Positions 15,984-24,444 of a stretch of 29,202 bases of DNA are shown piece by piece (positions within the stretch are counted from its first letter, which is position 1; each line of letters starts with the position of its first letter). Below the pieces are notes generated by a model, which saw only the letters and a list, made by a program, of their open reading frames with translations, was not told where the DNA came from and did not search any database. Both the position numbers and the translations under genes were made by a program. The DNA is from CAKOSP01 sp964369625 (GTDB taxonomy: Bacteria > Bacillota_I > Bacilli_A > RF39 > UBA660): NCBI GenBank assembly GCA_964369625.1, contig CAYJFC010000015.1:1-29202 (forward strand), read 5' to 3'.

Positions 15984-16012
15984 ATTATAACATTATTAGT
16001 ATAATTAGTAAA
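15984..16012 (-). promoter_or_regulatory. tgt promoter
   Basis: Minus-strand TTTACT (16007-16012), 17 nt, then TGT-TATAAT, an extended -10 (15984-15989). No preQ1 riboswitch fits in the leader, which is under 20 nt. Confidence 0.65.
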
Positions 16013-16024
16013 TAAATCATAATT

Positions 16025-16897
16025 TCATAAGAAATATTTATATCTTTGATCAAGTGGCACTTTTTTTCTTATTAATTCTATTTCATCTTTATACTCTTGC
16101 TCAGTTTTTAATAAAAAATCATTATAATACCAGTAAAAATTTTCTTCATTACTATTATATAATATTTTTGACAATCTATTAATTTTAAAATCCATTAACA
16201 TATAATTAAAATATGTTTCATAAACATTGTGCTTAATAGTTGTAATACTTTTTTTTGCCGTTGTTTCTATTTTATCTAAGCCCGAATATAATACCGCTAT
16301 ATCAATTGCTGTTTGTGATATCAGGTTATACCACTTTAATATTTCTTCATTAAATTTTTCATAATTATCACAACTTATAGCTTTAGTATATAACCCACTT
16401 GTATCCAGTTTTAAAAATTCAAATAATTTTTTTAAAGTTTCAGAATTGCCATTTGATTTAGAACCTAGTTCAAACAATGGTTTTTTTAATTGTAATAATG
16501 CAGAATTCACATGATCCCACATTTCATATACTTCATGATGAAAATATTTAAGTTGATCTACTAATGATAAATCTACAAATGTTTTTTGTAATTGACTATA
16601 TGAAAAATCTTTTATATTTGCATTTAACATTGAAGTCGGTTTACTTAAAACTTTTTCAAAAGAAAAACTTTTAGATTGTTCATTTATAAAAATATCATTT
16701 AAAAATTCTTTTAATATCAAACAACATTGTGTTTTCATATTATATTGATAGTGAAAAAAACCACCATAAAATATATTCCCTTTATAATTTAAAAACAAAG
16801 GAACTAAATCTGCGTTATATTCATATGGAGCATGTTCTCCAAATATATTTTTCTTATTTTTTTGTTTTAATAATTCTTCTTTATATTCATATATCAT
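16025..16897 (-). CDS. Hypothetical protein, 290 aa, no recognised domain
   Basis: I do not recognise this protein. It looks soluble: no signal peptide or membrane helix, mostly amphipathic helical sequence, rich in Tyr, Phe, Asn and Lys. Visible features are an aromatic N-terminal part (LVPLFLNYKGNIFYGGFFHY, about 31-50) and HHEVYEMWDHVN near residues 119-130, but no motif of a known catalytic type. The ATG at 16897 has AAGGA at normal spacing. It has one of the best promoters in the window and lies alone between queA and tgt, so a link to queuosine metabolism is only positional. The codon use resembles its neighbours. Confidence 0.75.
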   Translation of the reverse strand: MIYEYKEELLKQKNKKNIFGEHAPYEYNADLVPLFLNYKGNIFYGGFFHYQYNMKTQCCLILKEFLNDIFINEQSKSFSFEKVLSKPTSMLNANIKDFSYSQLQKTFVDLSLVDQLKYFHHEVYEMWDHVNSALLQLKKPLFELGSKSNGNSETLKKLFEFLKLDTSGLYTKAISCDNYEKFNEEILKWYNLISQTAIDIAVLYSGLDKIETTAKKSITTIKHNVYETYFNYMLMDFKINRLSKILYNSNEENFYWYYNDFLLKTEQEYKDEIELIRKKVPLDQRYKYFL

Positions 16898-16925
16898 AAT
16901 ATTTCCTTAAACTCGTATAATATTA

Positions 16926-16954
16926 TTTATACTATTATTAAATTTATTTGTCAA
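16926..16954 (-). promoter_or_regulatory. Promoter of the 290-aa hypothetical gene
   Basis: Minus-strand consensus TTGACA (16949-16954), 17 nt, TATAAA (16926-16931). A 14-bp perfect palindrome AATAATATATTATT (16953-16966) abuts the -35 from upstream and could be an operator or just AT-rich spacer. Confidence 0.75.
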
Positions 16955-16971
16955 TAATATATTATTTAAAT

Positions 16972-18000
16972 TTAAAATTTATTTATAAACATAGCATCTC
17001 CAAAGGAAAAAAATCTATATTCATTATCTATAGCATGCTTATATGCATTCATAATATTCTCTTTACTTGATAAAGCACTTACTAGCATTAAAAGTGTACT
17101 TTTAGGTAAGTGAAAATTAGTTATTAAACTATCAATAGCTTTAAACTTATATCCTGGATATATAAATATATCCGTTTCTTCTTCACACTCTATAAATTTG
17201 TTATGTTTGCTCATTATTGCTTCTAAAGTTCTAAGTGACGTTGTACCTACTGCTATTATTTTTTTATTATTTTTTTTAGCTTCATTTAATTTTTTTGCAA
17301 CATCTTTAGACATAATATATTTTTCACTATGCATTTTATGTTCTAAAACATTTTCTACTTCAACAGGTCTAAATGTACCAAGCCCAACATGCAAAGTCAC
17401 ATATACTATATTAATATTTCTATTTTTTATTTTACTAATTAAATCTTTAGTAAAATGTAATCCTGCAGTAGGTGCGGCTGCTGAGCCAACTTCTTTTGCA
17501 TACACTGTTTGATATCTATTTTTATCATCAAGTTTTTCATGTATATAAGGAGGAAGTGGCATAGAACCTAATTTATCTAATATTTCGATAAATATTCCTT
17601 TATAAATAAAATCTACATGAATTAAACCTGCATCTAATTTATTAATAACTTTTGCACTTAAATCATCACTAAATTTAATTATTGTATTTATTTTTAATCT
17701 TTTAGCAGGTTTTGCAAGACATTCCCAGATATTTCCTTTTATATTTTTAAGAAGAAGTAATTCTATTACAGCACCTGTTTGCTCTTTAATACCCATTATT
17801 CTAGCAGGAAGCACTTTTGTGTTATTTAAAACAAGGGTATCACCTTCATTTAAATAATCAATGATATTTTCAAATACATCATCTTTTAGTTTACCTGTTT
17901 TTTTATCCATTAGCAAAAGCTTTGATTTTTCTCTATTTAGCAGTGGAACCTGCGCTATTAAATTTTCAGGTAAAATATAATCATAATCATTTGTATTCAT
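16972..18000 (-). CDS. queA: S-adenosylmethionine:tRNA ribosyltransferase-isomerase QueA
   Basis: QueA transfers and isomerises the ribosyl part of SAM onto preQ1 in tRNA, giving epoxyqueuosine. The 342-aa product opens with YDYILPENLIAQVPL and has DTLVLNNTKVLPARI, GSMPLPPYI, the family core GSAAAPTAGLHFT, VTLHVGLGTFRPV, and ITNFHLPKSTLLMLVSA, all diagnostic. AGAGG precedes the ATG and the gene starts one nt after the ClpX-like gene, so they share a transcript. I find no clear terminator behind it. Confidence 0.97.
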   Translation of the reverse strand: MNTNDYDYILPENLIAQVPLLNREKSKLLLMDKKTGKLKDDVFENIIDYLNEGDTLVLNNTKVLPARIMGIKEQTGAVIELLLLKNIKGNIWECLAKPAKRLKINTIIKFSDDLSAKVINKLDAGLIHVDFIYKGIFIEILDKLGSMPLPPYIHEKLDDKNRYQTVYAKEVGSAAAPTAGLHFTKDLISKIKNRNINIVYVTLHVGLGTFRPVEVENVLEHKMHSEKYIMSKDVAKKLNEAKKNNKKIIAVGTTSLRTLEAIMSKHNKFIECEEETDIFIYPGYKFKAIDSLITNFHLPKSTLLMLVSALSSKENIMNAYKHAIDNEYRFFSFGDAMFINKF

Positions 18001-18001
18001 T

Positions 18002-19426
18002 TTAAACCTCTTTTTTTCTTTCTAGAACATTACGCACAGTAATATCAAAATAATATACTCCATTTTCTTCTACTAAATTTAAAGTTAAGTCGTTATCTTT
18101 AGGAAGTTCACCACATAATTCTAAATATTCTATTTTTTCAAATAAAGAAGTAACTATTGTATCTAGTGCTCTTGCTCCAAAATTATTATTTGTTAATTGA
18201 TGGGCAATAAACTCATATATATCATCAGCTATATATAAAGTTTTACCATTTTTTGCAAATAAATTTTTATAATATAAAAATGGCCTTATTTTGCTTTCTT
18301 TTAATATTGCAATATATTCATTTTTTGTTAATTTTTTTAATGGTATAAATGATTTGATTCTACCTAAAAATTCATTACTAATTCCTTTTTTTGATAAAAT
18401 ATCAATATTTAGTTCTGTATTATCCGTATTTTTCACAGCATTATAACCTGCAATTTTTGCATTAAAGTGTTCATTTCTAATATCGGTAAAAGCTCCTAAA
18501 AATACACAACACAAATTAGTAGTATCAAATTTTAAAATAGGATCTAAATTATAAGCTTCTGATATATTTGGAGGAAGAACAGCTTCATAAGTGTGGCCTT
18601 CAACAAATGTTAAAAGTCCGTTAACTACATCGCTTTTGTTAACTGCTGAAGAATTATCTCCATTCATTAAAACTTTATCTGTTTCATCAAATGCCACTAA
18701 TGCTCTAGAAGCTAATTTTTCATCAAAATTAGTATGTTTTAAAATATAAAGTGGGATTTCTTCAATATTATTTCCATAATAACCAGCAGATGAGAAACAA
18801 TTTAAATCTAGTTTAATAAATGGAACATTTATTTTATCTGCTATTTGTTTTAAAATTTCTGTTTTTCCAACACCTGTTGGTCCATGTAAAAGCATTGGTG
18901 TTTTCTTATTGTTTTTGTAATGAGAATAAATATTTATCAAAATATTTCTAATTGCTTTACTTTGCCCAATAACATATTTATTAAGGTCTTCTTCTAAAGT
19001 TTTAAGAGGTGGCAAAGTTATATCATTTTCAGAATAATTATACGTGCTATCAATAATTATTTTCTTATTTTCCTGCATAAGCATTGATACAAAAATACCC
19101 GCTTCATCAAAAAAACTAATTGAATTTTGCATATTTTCCGAGAACATTTTTAAAACTTCATAATCATTTTCTAAATTATAATATGTTCTTAGAAAATTAA
19201 CATCTATAGTATTATAATAATAATACATTTGTGTATCAACTAAATGCCTTTCATTATTATCATAATCTTCTAAACCACTTGTTAAATTTATTTTTTTTAA
19301 TTTAGTTCCATCACTGTATTCAAAAGTATTTCCCTTAATTGTACCTTCGAAATACCTAATAAATGCAAAATATACTTTACCTAGTTCATCAGTTAATACT
19401 TGAAACTGAGCTATAAAATCTGTCAT
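18002..19426 (-). CDS. ClpX-like AAA+ ATPase with non-canonical N-terminal domain
   Basis: The 474-aa product has a ClpX-type motor from about residue 140: YVIGQSKAIRNIL, Walker A GPTGVGKT (182-189), pore-loop-like SAGYYGNN (213-220; GYVG in ClpX), Walker B ALVAFDETDK (DEIDK in ClpX), arginine finger EFLGR (R356) and sensor 2 NNFGAR. The N-terminal 135 residues are not the Cys4 zinc domain of ClpX and resemble nothing I recognise. Where ClpX has its ClpP-docking IGF loop, this protein has AKIAGYNA (323-330). It may be an unfoldase or remodeller with weak or no ClpP partnership. It is one nt upstream of queA. AGGAG precedes the ATG. Confidence 0.82.
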   Translation of the reverse strand: MTDFIAQFQVLTDELGKVYFAFIRYFEGTIKGNTFEYSDGTKLKKINLTSGLEDYDNNERHLVDTQMYYYYNTIDVNFLRTYYNLENDYEVLKMFSENMQNSISFFDEAGIFVSMLMQENKKIIIDSTYNYSENDITLPPLKTLEEDLNKYVIGQSKAIRNILINIYSHYKNNKKTPMLLHGPTGVGKTEILKQIADKINVPFIKLDLNCFSSAGYYGNNIEEIPLYILKHTNFDEKLASRALVAFDETDKVLMNGDNSSAVNKSDVVNGLLTFVEGHTYEAVLPPNISEAYNLDPILKFDTTNLCCVFLGAFTDIRNEHFNAKIAGYNAVKNTDNTELNIDILSKKGISNEFLGRIKSFIPLKKLTKNEYIAILKESKIRPFLYYKNLFAKNGKTLYIADDIYEFIAHQLTNNNFGARALDTIVTSLFEKIEYLELCGELPKDNDLTLNLVEENGVYYFDITVRNVLERKKEV

Positions 19427-19446
19427 ATAATCTCCTTTTTTTATTT

Positions 19447-19455
19447 ATTTTAACA
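19447..19455 (-). promoter_or_regulatory. Possible extended -10 for the ClpX-like/queA transcript
   Basis: Minus-strand TGT-TAAAAT lies 21 nt above the start codon, just after the tmk terminator. No good -35 is visible. Confidence 0.3.
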
Positions 19456-19466
19456 TATTATCAAAT

Positions 19467-19495
19467 AAAAAAAAGTAAAATTTTTATTTACTTTT
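19467..19495 (-). terminator. Terminator of the NT5C-ruvB-folD-glyA-thyX-tmk operon
   Basis: Minus-strand 9-bp stem AAAAGTAAA/TTTACTTTT with a 7-nt loop, followed by T. It overlaps the tmk stop codon. Confidence 0.7.
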
Positions 19496-20171
19496 AATTT
19501 ATTTGATCTTTTACAGTATTATATACATCAATTGCTATATCTTCAATACTTCGTGCTACATCATCATTAGCACATTCAATCTTTGAATAATTATATTTAT
19601 CTGCTAATAGCAAATATGTTTTTTCTGCATTTTTAAGGTGATTTTCATCACTTTCATGTTGATCTAATTTTTCTTTTCGTTTTTCCCTTAAAGGTTTTGC
19701 TGCTTCATATGGCATATGTAAAAATATAGTAATATCAGGTCTAGGAAGATTTAAAAGCTCATATTCTAATTTTTCAAGCCAATTAATAATTTCAACTTTT
19801 TCTTCTTCACTCGTAACTTTACTTGCTTGATGTCCCATATTAGATGTTGTATATCTATCAAGAAGCACATAATCATTTTCCTCTAGGGCTTTATTTATTT
19901 TCTCTATATTATAAAGTCTATCTGCGGCATAATAAAGTGCTGCTATTTTAGGAGCAACTGACGCTGCTCCTTCAGAAAACCAACCATCACATATATAAGA
20001 TTTACCTAAGTATGGCCCCCCAACTATCTTTCCAGTTGGACTATCGTACATTGGAAAAGAAAATTTAACAATCTTTTTTCCTTCTTTTTGCAGTTTTTCT
20101 ATTAAAATATTACTTTGAGTTTCTTTACCAGAACAATCTGTTCCCTCTATTACTATAAGTTTACCTTTCAT
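19494..20171 (-). CDS. tmk: Thymidylate kinase family protein
   Basis: dTMP kinase makes dTDP from dTMP. The 225-aa product has the N-terminal nucleotide loop KLIVIEGTDCSGKETQSN, the catalytic/substrate motif LLDRYTTSNMGHQ (DRY) and the LID-like basic stretch REKRKEKLDQHE. The P-loop is odd: GTDCSGKE, with Glu where Walker A usually has Thr or Ser directly after the Lys, although Thr follows. I recall related Clostridia kinases with Gln at that place, so it may be a subfamily trait. It starts two nt after thyX, which fits supply of its substrate. Substrate other than dTMP cannot be excluded. Confidence 0.85.
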   Translation of the reverse strand: MKGKLIVIEGTDCSGKETQSNILIEKLQKEGKKIVKFSFPMYDSPTGKIVGGPYLGKSYICDGWFSEGAASVAPKIAALYYAADRLYNIEKINKALEENDYVLLDRYTTSNMGHQASKVTSEEEKVEIINWLEKLEYELLNLPRPDITIFLHMPYEAAKPLREKRKEKLDQHESDENHLKNAEKTYLLLADKYNYSKIECANDDVARSIEDIAIDVYNTVKDQIN

Positions 20172-20173
20172 AA

Positions 20174-21358
20174 TTATACCTCTCTTGTTAAATTAATTCC
20201 TTCCTTAAAATTACAAACTTGTGCACATTTATAATCTGGAAATGTACATCTTGCTCCCTTATTATATTTATTTAACTTTTCATATAATAAGTTATCTGTT
20301 TCTTTTAAAGAAGATACATATTCTTCTAAAGTAGCTTTAGTTTGGTTCGCAACTTCTAACTGCGCTGCTGAACATAATCTTTCCTTAGCTTTTAAAATAA
20401 ATTTATCTATGTTCCCTGTTTCATTTATAGATATTATTTCAGCAGTAGGAACTAAATGACTAACACTAGCCATATCTTCATTCCACATTTTTACCAAAGA
20501 TTCTTTAGATTTAATAATTGGTGGTATAAAATATTCTTTTTTATCAAGCCTTTTCATAGAGTATTCTAAAGTTCTATGTCTATGCGCTTGTGCTAGCATT
20601 GCAAAAGTACCTTTATAATTTATTGTATAAGTATAACCAAATTTATTTTTATATTCTTCACTAGCAAACAATGATAATTTTCTTTTTTTACGATTGGACA
20701 TTGCCTTTTCATCTAATAAATTAAGTCTTTCTAACTCTTTGATAAAAGCTTTAAAATCTTCAGATAATCTTTTTTCAAAATAATCATCACTGGCTTCATC
20801 TATAAAAACTTGCATAAACGATACTACTCTATTTAACTGTACCCATGGTATTGTATGTATCATTTGCATTGGTGTAAATACACTTGTTAAATAACGGGCA
20901 TTTTCTTGTGCCAATTTTTTGATTTTTAATTCATCAAAAACATGAGAATATTTTTCTTTTATTTCTGTAATGAATATTTCTAACCATTTAGTATAAAGAA
21001 CTTTTTCTTCTATTGTCACAACTTTTTCTATATTAGTATATCTACCTGATTTTTCACTTGTAGCGCACTGTCTTTCATTATTTAAAACCATTGCAAGAAT
21101 TTTACTCACATTTGATATTTCAAATCCTATATTAACATGTTCATATGGAGTTGAATGTTCAAGTCCTAGTGTAAAACCCAATCTTTTAAGTGATTTTTCA
21201 TCATCTTCTTCTTTTAATTTTTGATATCCTTCAGATGAATAACATTCACCTGCTAATTTTGCTGAATATAACATTGCTTTTTCTTTATCAAATGTCCCAT
21301 CTTCTTTTAAAAATGGTGTATGTGGTAATAAATCAATTTTCAATTTTTTGTCTTCCAT
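20174..21358 (-). CDS. thyX: FAD-dependent thymidylate synthase ThyX, double-length form
   Basis: ThyX makes dTMP from dUMP using methylene-tetrahydrofolate, FAD and NADPH. At 394 aa this is far longer than the usual 220-250. The first half has ThyX N-terminal features, HSTPYEH (69-74) and ERQCATSEKSGRY (95-107), where the RHR of RHRx7S is mostly lost but SxRY stays, then ARYL and a helical end. The second half (from about 245) has a real RHR (260-262) with EYFIPP, VPTAEI, and RLCSAAQLEV (327-336), like the substrate-binding R-x3-AQ-x-E motif. The tail has Cys residues (ARCTFPDYKCAQVC). It looks like two fused, complementary ThyX units. glyA lies upstream and tmk downstream. Confidence 0.8.
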   Translation of the reverse strand: MEDKKLKIDLLPHTPFLKEDGTFDKEKAMLYSAKLAGECYSSEGYQKLKEEDDEKSLKRLGFTLGLEHSTPYEHVNIGFEISNVSKILAMVLNNERQCATSEKSGRYTNIEKVVTIEEKVLYTKWLEIFITEIKEKYSHVFDELKIKKLAQENARYLTSVFTPMQMIHTIPWVQLNRVVSFMQVFIDEASDDYFEKRLSEDFKAFIKELERLNLLDEKAMSNRKKRKLSLFASEEYKNKFGYTYTINYKGTFAMLAQAHRHRTLEYSMKRLDKKEYFIPPIIKSKESLVKMWNEDMASVSHLVPTAEIISINETGNIDKFILKAKERLCSAAQLEVANQTKATLEEYVSSLKETDNLLYEKLNKYNKGARCTFPDYKCAQVCNFKEGINLTREV

Positions 21359-21375
21359 ACTGCTTACCTTTCTTA

Positions 21376-22599
21376 TTATCTATTAAGTGGATACTTACTA
21401 GTTATTTCCTTAACTTCATTTTTTAATTCTTCTAGTTTTTCAGCACTTTCTTTATTTTTGAATGCTGAAGCAATTATATTAGCGATTTTTTTAAAATCCT
21501 CTGCATTTAAACCTCTAGTAGTCATTGCTGCAGCCCCTACTCTAATACCACTTGTTACAAATGGACTTTCAGTTTCACCCGGAATAGTATTTTTATTAAC
21601 CGTAATACATATTTCATCTAAAAGTTTTTCTGCTTCTTTTCCAGTTAATCCAAAGTTGTCTTTTACATTTATCAAAAACATATGATTATCTGTTCCACCA
21701 GATACTATTTTAAATCCTAGTTTAATAAACTCTTCACTAAAAGCTTTAGCATTTTCCACTACTTTTTTTGCATAAATTTTAAATTCTGGTTTTAAAGCTT
21801 CATAAAAACATTGTGCTTTAGCCCCTATAATATGCATAAGTGGTCCTCCTTGAGTACCTGGAAAAATAGTTTTGTCTATTTTTTTAGCTATGGTTTCGTC
21901 ATTAGTTAAGATAATTCCACCACGTGGTCCTCGAAGTGTTTTATGAGTTGTAGATGTTACTACATCGGCATAAGGAAATGGTGATGGGTGAACTCCACCA
22001 GCCACAAGACCAGCAATATGAGCCATATCAACCATCAAATATGCACCAACTTTATCACATATTTCTCTAAATCTCTTAAAATCTATAATTCTAGAATAAG
22101 CTGATGCTCCAGCAATTATCATTTTAGGTTTATGTTCCAATGCTAAACTTTCTAAAGCATCATAATCTATCAATTCAGTATCTGCTGCTACATCGTATTG
22201 CACTACATCATAATCTTGACCAGAAAATGACATTGGATGACCATGTGTTAAATGTCCTCCATTAGACAAATTCATTCCAAGCACTTTATCTTTATGTCCT
22301 AAAAGAGCTCTATACACTGCTAAATTAGCACTAGATCCACAATGTGGTTGTACATTTGCATATTTAGAATTAAATAATTCACATAAATATTTAATAGCAG
22401 TACTTTCAAATATATCTACATATTCACATCCTCCATAATATCTTTTAGCAGGATATCCTTCAGCATACTTATTAGTAAGAATGCTGCCCGCAAGGCTTAA
22501 GACATCTTTTGATACATAGTTTTCAGATGCTATAAGTTCTATATTTTCCTCCTGTCTATCAGTTTCCTTGGCTAAAGCCTTTTTTAAAATTTCATCCAT
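21376..22599 (-). CDS. glyA: Serine hydroxymethyltransferase GlyA
   Basis: GlyA converts serine and tetrahydrofolate to glycine and 5,10-methylene-THF with PLP. The 407-aa product has ELIASENYVS, YAEGYPAKRYYGG, the PLP-lysine motif VVTSTTHKTLRGPRGG, and the C-terminal TSGIRVGAAAMTTRG. Length and order are normal. Its first eight bases overlap the end of folD, so translation is probably coupled, and it sits directly upstream of thyX, whose one-carbon donor it makes. Confidence 0.97.
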   Translation of the reverse strand: MDEILKKALAKETDRQEENIELIASENYVSKDVLSLAGSILTNKYAEGYPAKRYYGGCEYVDIFESTAIKYLCELFNSKYANVQPHCGSSANLAVYRALLGHKDKVLGMNLSNGGHLTHGHPMSFSGQDYDVVQYDVAADTELIDYDALESLALEHKPKMIIAGASAYSRIIDFKRFREICDKVGAYLMVDMAHIAGLVAGGVHPSPFPYADVVTSTTHKTLRGPRGGIILTNDETIAKKIDKTIFPGTQGGPLMHIIGAKAQCFYEALKPEFKIYAKKVVENAKAFSEEFIKLGFKIVSGGTDNHMFLINVKDNFGLTGKEAEKLLDEICITVNKNTIPGETESPFVTSGIRVGAAAMTTRGLNAEDFKKIANIIASAFKNKESAEKLEELKNEVKEITSKYPLNR

Positions 22600-23431
22600 T
22601 ATATTTCATCCTTTCATATGCTTCATACGTATTATTAATAACCATCGCAACCGTCATTGGTCCTATTCCTCCTGGTACAGGAGTTATATACGCACATTTT
22701 TCTTTTACATTTTCAAAATCAACATCCCCAGTAAGTTTTCCATTAACCCTGGATATACCAACATCTATTACCACTGCATTTTCCCTAACCATATTTTCTT
22801 TAACTAAATGCGTTACTCCAGCAGCAGATACAATTATATCTGCTGTTAAGCACATTTGTTTTAAATCTTTAGTTTTAGAATGACACACCGTAACAGTAGC
22901 ACCTTTATTCATTAAAGCAATAGATAGTGGTTTACCAACCAAATATCCTTTGCCAATAATAGTTACATTTTTACCAGTTACATTAATATCATAAAAATTT
23001 AACAGTTCTAATATACCTTTTACAGTACACGGTAATACTGGTTTTTCGTTCATATAATTATTGTATACATTACTTAGTGATAATCCGTCTACATCTTTGA
23101 TGCTACTAATATAAGCAATGCACTTATTAAAATCAATATGTACAGGGAGTGGACTTTGAACTAATATACCATTAACATTATCATCTTCATTATTTTCTTT
23201 TATAATATCTATTATTTCCGCTTCACTTGTTGTACTAGGAAGTACGTATAATTTAGGAATAATGCCTACTTTTTCACATGATTTTATTTTATTTTTAACA
23301 TATATCTTACTAGGTTCATCATCACCCACTAAAAGTACAGCTAAAACTGGTTTTTTATCTAAATTAATTATTTTATCTTTAATTACGTCTAGTAAATGAT
23401 TACTCACTTTTTTTCCATCTAATAATATCAT
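22592..23431 (-). CDS. folD: Bifunctional methylene-THF dehydrogenase/cyclohydrolase FolD
   Basis: FolD interconverts 5,10-methylene-THF and 10-formyl-THF with NADP. The 279-aa product has the conserved VGDDEPSKIYVKNKIKSCEK (catalytic Tyr and Lys in YVKNK), GILVQSPLPVHID, KDVDGLS, the dinucleotide-binding region IIGKGYLVGKPLSIAL and TPVPGGIGPMTVAM. It overlaps ruvB as ATGA and glyA by eight nt. The stop is TGA, and reading it as Trp would run on into glyA, which supports the standard genetic code. Confidence 0.96.
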   Translation of the reverse strand: MILLDGKKVSNHLLDVIKDKIINLDKKPVLAVLLVGDDEPSKIYVKNKIKSCEKVGIIPKLYVLPSTTSEAEIIDIIKENNEDDNVNGILVQSPLPVHIDFNKCIAYISSIKDVDGLSLSNVYNNYMNEKPVLPCTVKGILELLNFYDINVTGKNVTIIGKGYLVGKPLSIALMNKGATVTVCHSKTKDLKQMCLTADIIVSAAGVTHLVKENMVRENAVVIDVGISRVNGKLTGDVDFENVKEKCAYITPVPGGIGPMTVAMVINNTYEAYERMKYNG

Positions 23432-24444
23432 AATTCATCTCCTTTAAATAAAGATTCATAATAGCTAATTTTTAAATGCTTATAAGATTTTTCGCAAGCC
23501 ATTCTACCGCTTCTAGTTCTTTTAATAAAACCTTCTTGTAACAAAAATGGTTCCACCACATCTTCAATAGTAGATACTTCTTCACCAATAGATGTTGCAA
23601 TTGTTTCAACACCTACTGGACCCCCATTAAATTTTTCAATCAAGCTATTTAAATATTCTATATCTATATTATCAAGACCGTAATTGTCTACATTAAGTCT
23701 TTTTAATGCATTTTTAGTAATTTTTAAATCTATTTTTCCATCGCCTTCTACTAAAGCAAAATCTCTAACCCTTTTAAACAATCTATTTGCAACTCTTGGT
23801 GTTTTCCTACTCCTTTTAGCAATTTCTAACGCAGCGTCTGCCTCAATTGGCATATCCAAAACATTACTAGTACGTTTAACTATTCTCGCAAGTTCATCAT
23901 TTGTATAATATTCAAGTTTATTAATTATACCAAATCTATCTCTTAAAGGACTTGATAAATCTCCAGCTCTAGTTGTTGCTCCTACCAATGTAAATGGAGG
24001 TAAATCTATTTTTATATTTCTACTTTTTCCTTCATTAGATAAAATAATATCTAGTGAAAAATCTTCCATCGCTGGATAAAGTATTTCCTCGATAAATGCT
24101 GGCATACGATGTATTTCATCTATAAATAGTACATCACCAGGTTCTAAATTAGAAAGTATAGCTGCTAAATCTCCGCTTTTTTCGATTGAAGGACCACTTG
24201 CAGTTTTAATTCCTGACTGCATTTCATTAGCAATAATATGTGCTAGTGTTGTTTTTCCTAGACCAGGTGGACCATATAACAAAACATGGTCAAGTGGTTC
24301 AGTCCTCATTTTTGCTGCTTTTATAAATATATTTAAATTTTCTTTTATTTCTTTTTGCCCTACATATTCATCTAATGATTCTGGTCTAATATTTTTATCG
24401 AAGATATCTTCTCTTTTTTCATCTGCATCAGTTATTCTTGACAT
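23428..24444 (-). CDS. ruvB: Holliday junction branch migration ATPase RuvB
   Basis: RuvB is the hexameric motor that drives branch migration on RuvA-bound Holliday junctions. The 338-aa product has Walker A YGPPGLGKTT, Walker B LFIDEIHRM, sensor TLVGATTRAGDLSSPLRDRFG with arginine finger, and the winged-helix end FIKRTRSGRMA. It begins right after the NT5C-like stop codon and overlaps folD as ATGA. Its usual partner ruvA is just upstream, but separated by a terminator, a promoter and the NT5C-like gene. Confidence 0.97.
   Translation of the reverse strand: MSRITDADEKREDIFDKNIRPESLDEYVGQKEIKENLNIFIKAAKMRTEPLDHVLLYGPPGLGKTTLAHIIANEMQSGIKTASGPSIEKSGDLAAILSNLEPGDVLFIDEIHRMPAFIEEILYPAMEDFSLDIILSNEGKSRNIKIDLPPFTLVGATTRAGDLSSPLRDRFGIINKLEYYTNDELARIVKRTSNVLDMPIEADAALEIAKRSRKTPRVANRLFKRVRDFALVEGDGKIDLKITKNALKRLNVDNYGLDNIDIEYLNSLIEKFNGGPVGVETIATSIGEEVSTIEDVVEPFLLQEGFIKRTRSGRMACEKSYKHLKISYYESLFKGDEL

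Noticed and set aside
15966..16024. preQ1 riboswitch upstream of tgt
   Set aside because: The leader after the promoter is under 20 nt and has no pseudoknot-forming sequence.
15966..16024. Terminator behind the 290-aa gene
   Set aside because: Only a 5-bp ATTTC/GAAAT stem without a T tract; too weak to call.
22592..22594. Mycoplasma-type genetic code (TGA as Trp)
   Set aside because: TGA ends folD, ruvB and rnhB at the expected length, and Trp in conserved motifs is written TGG.
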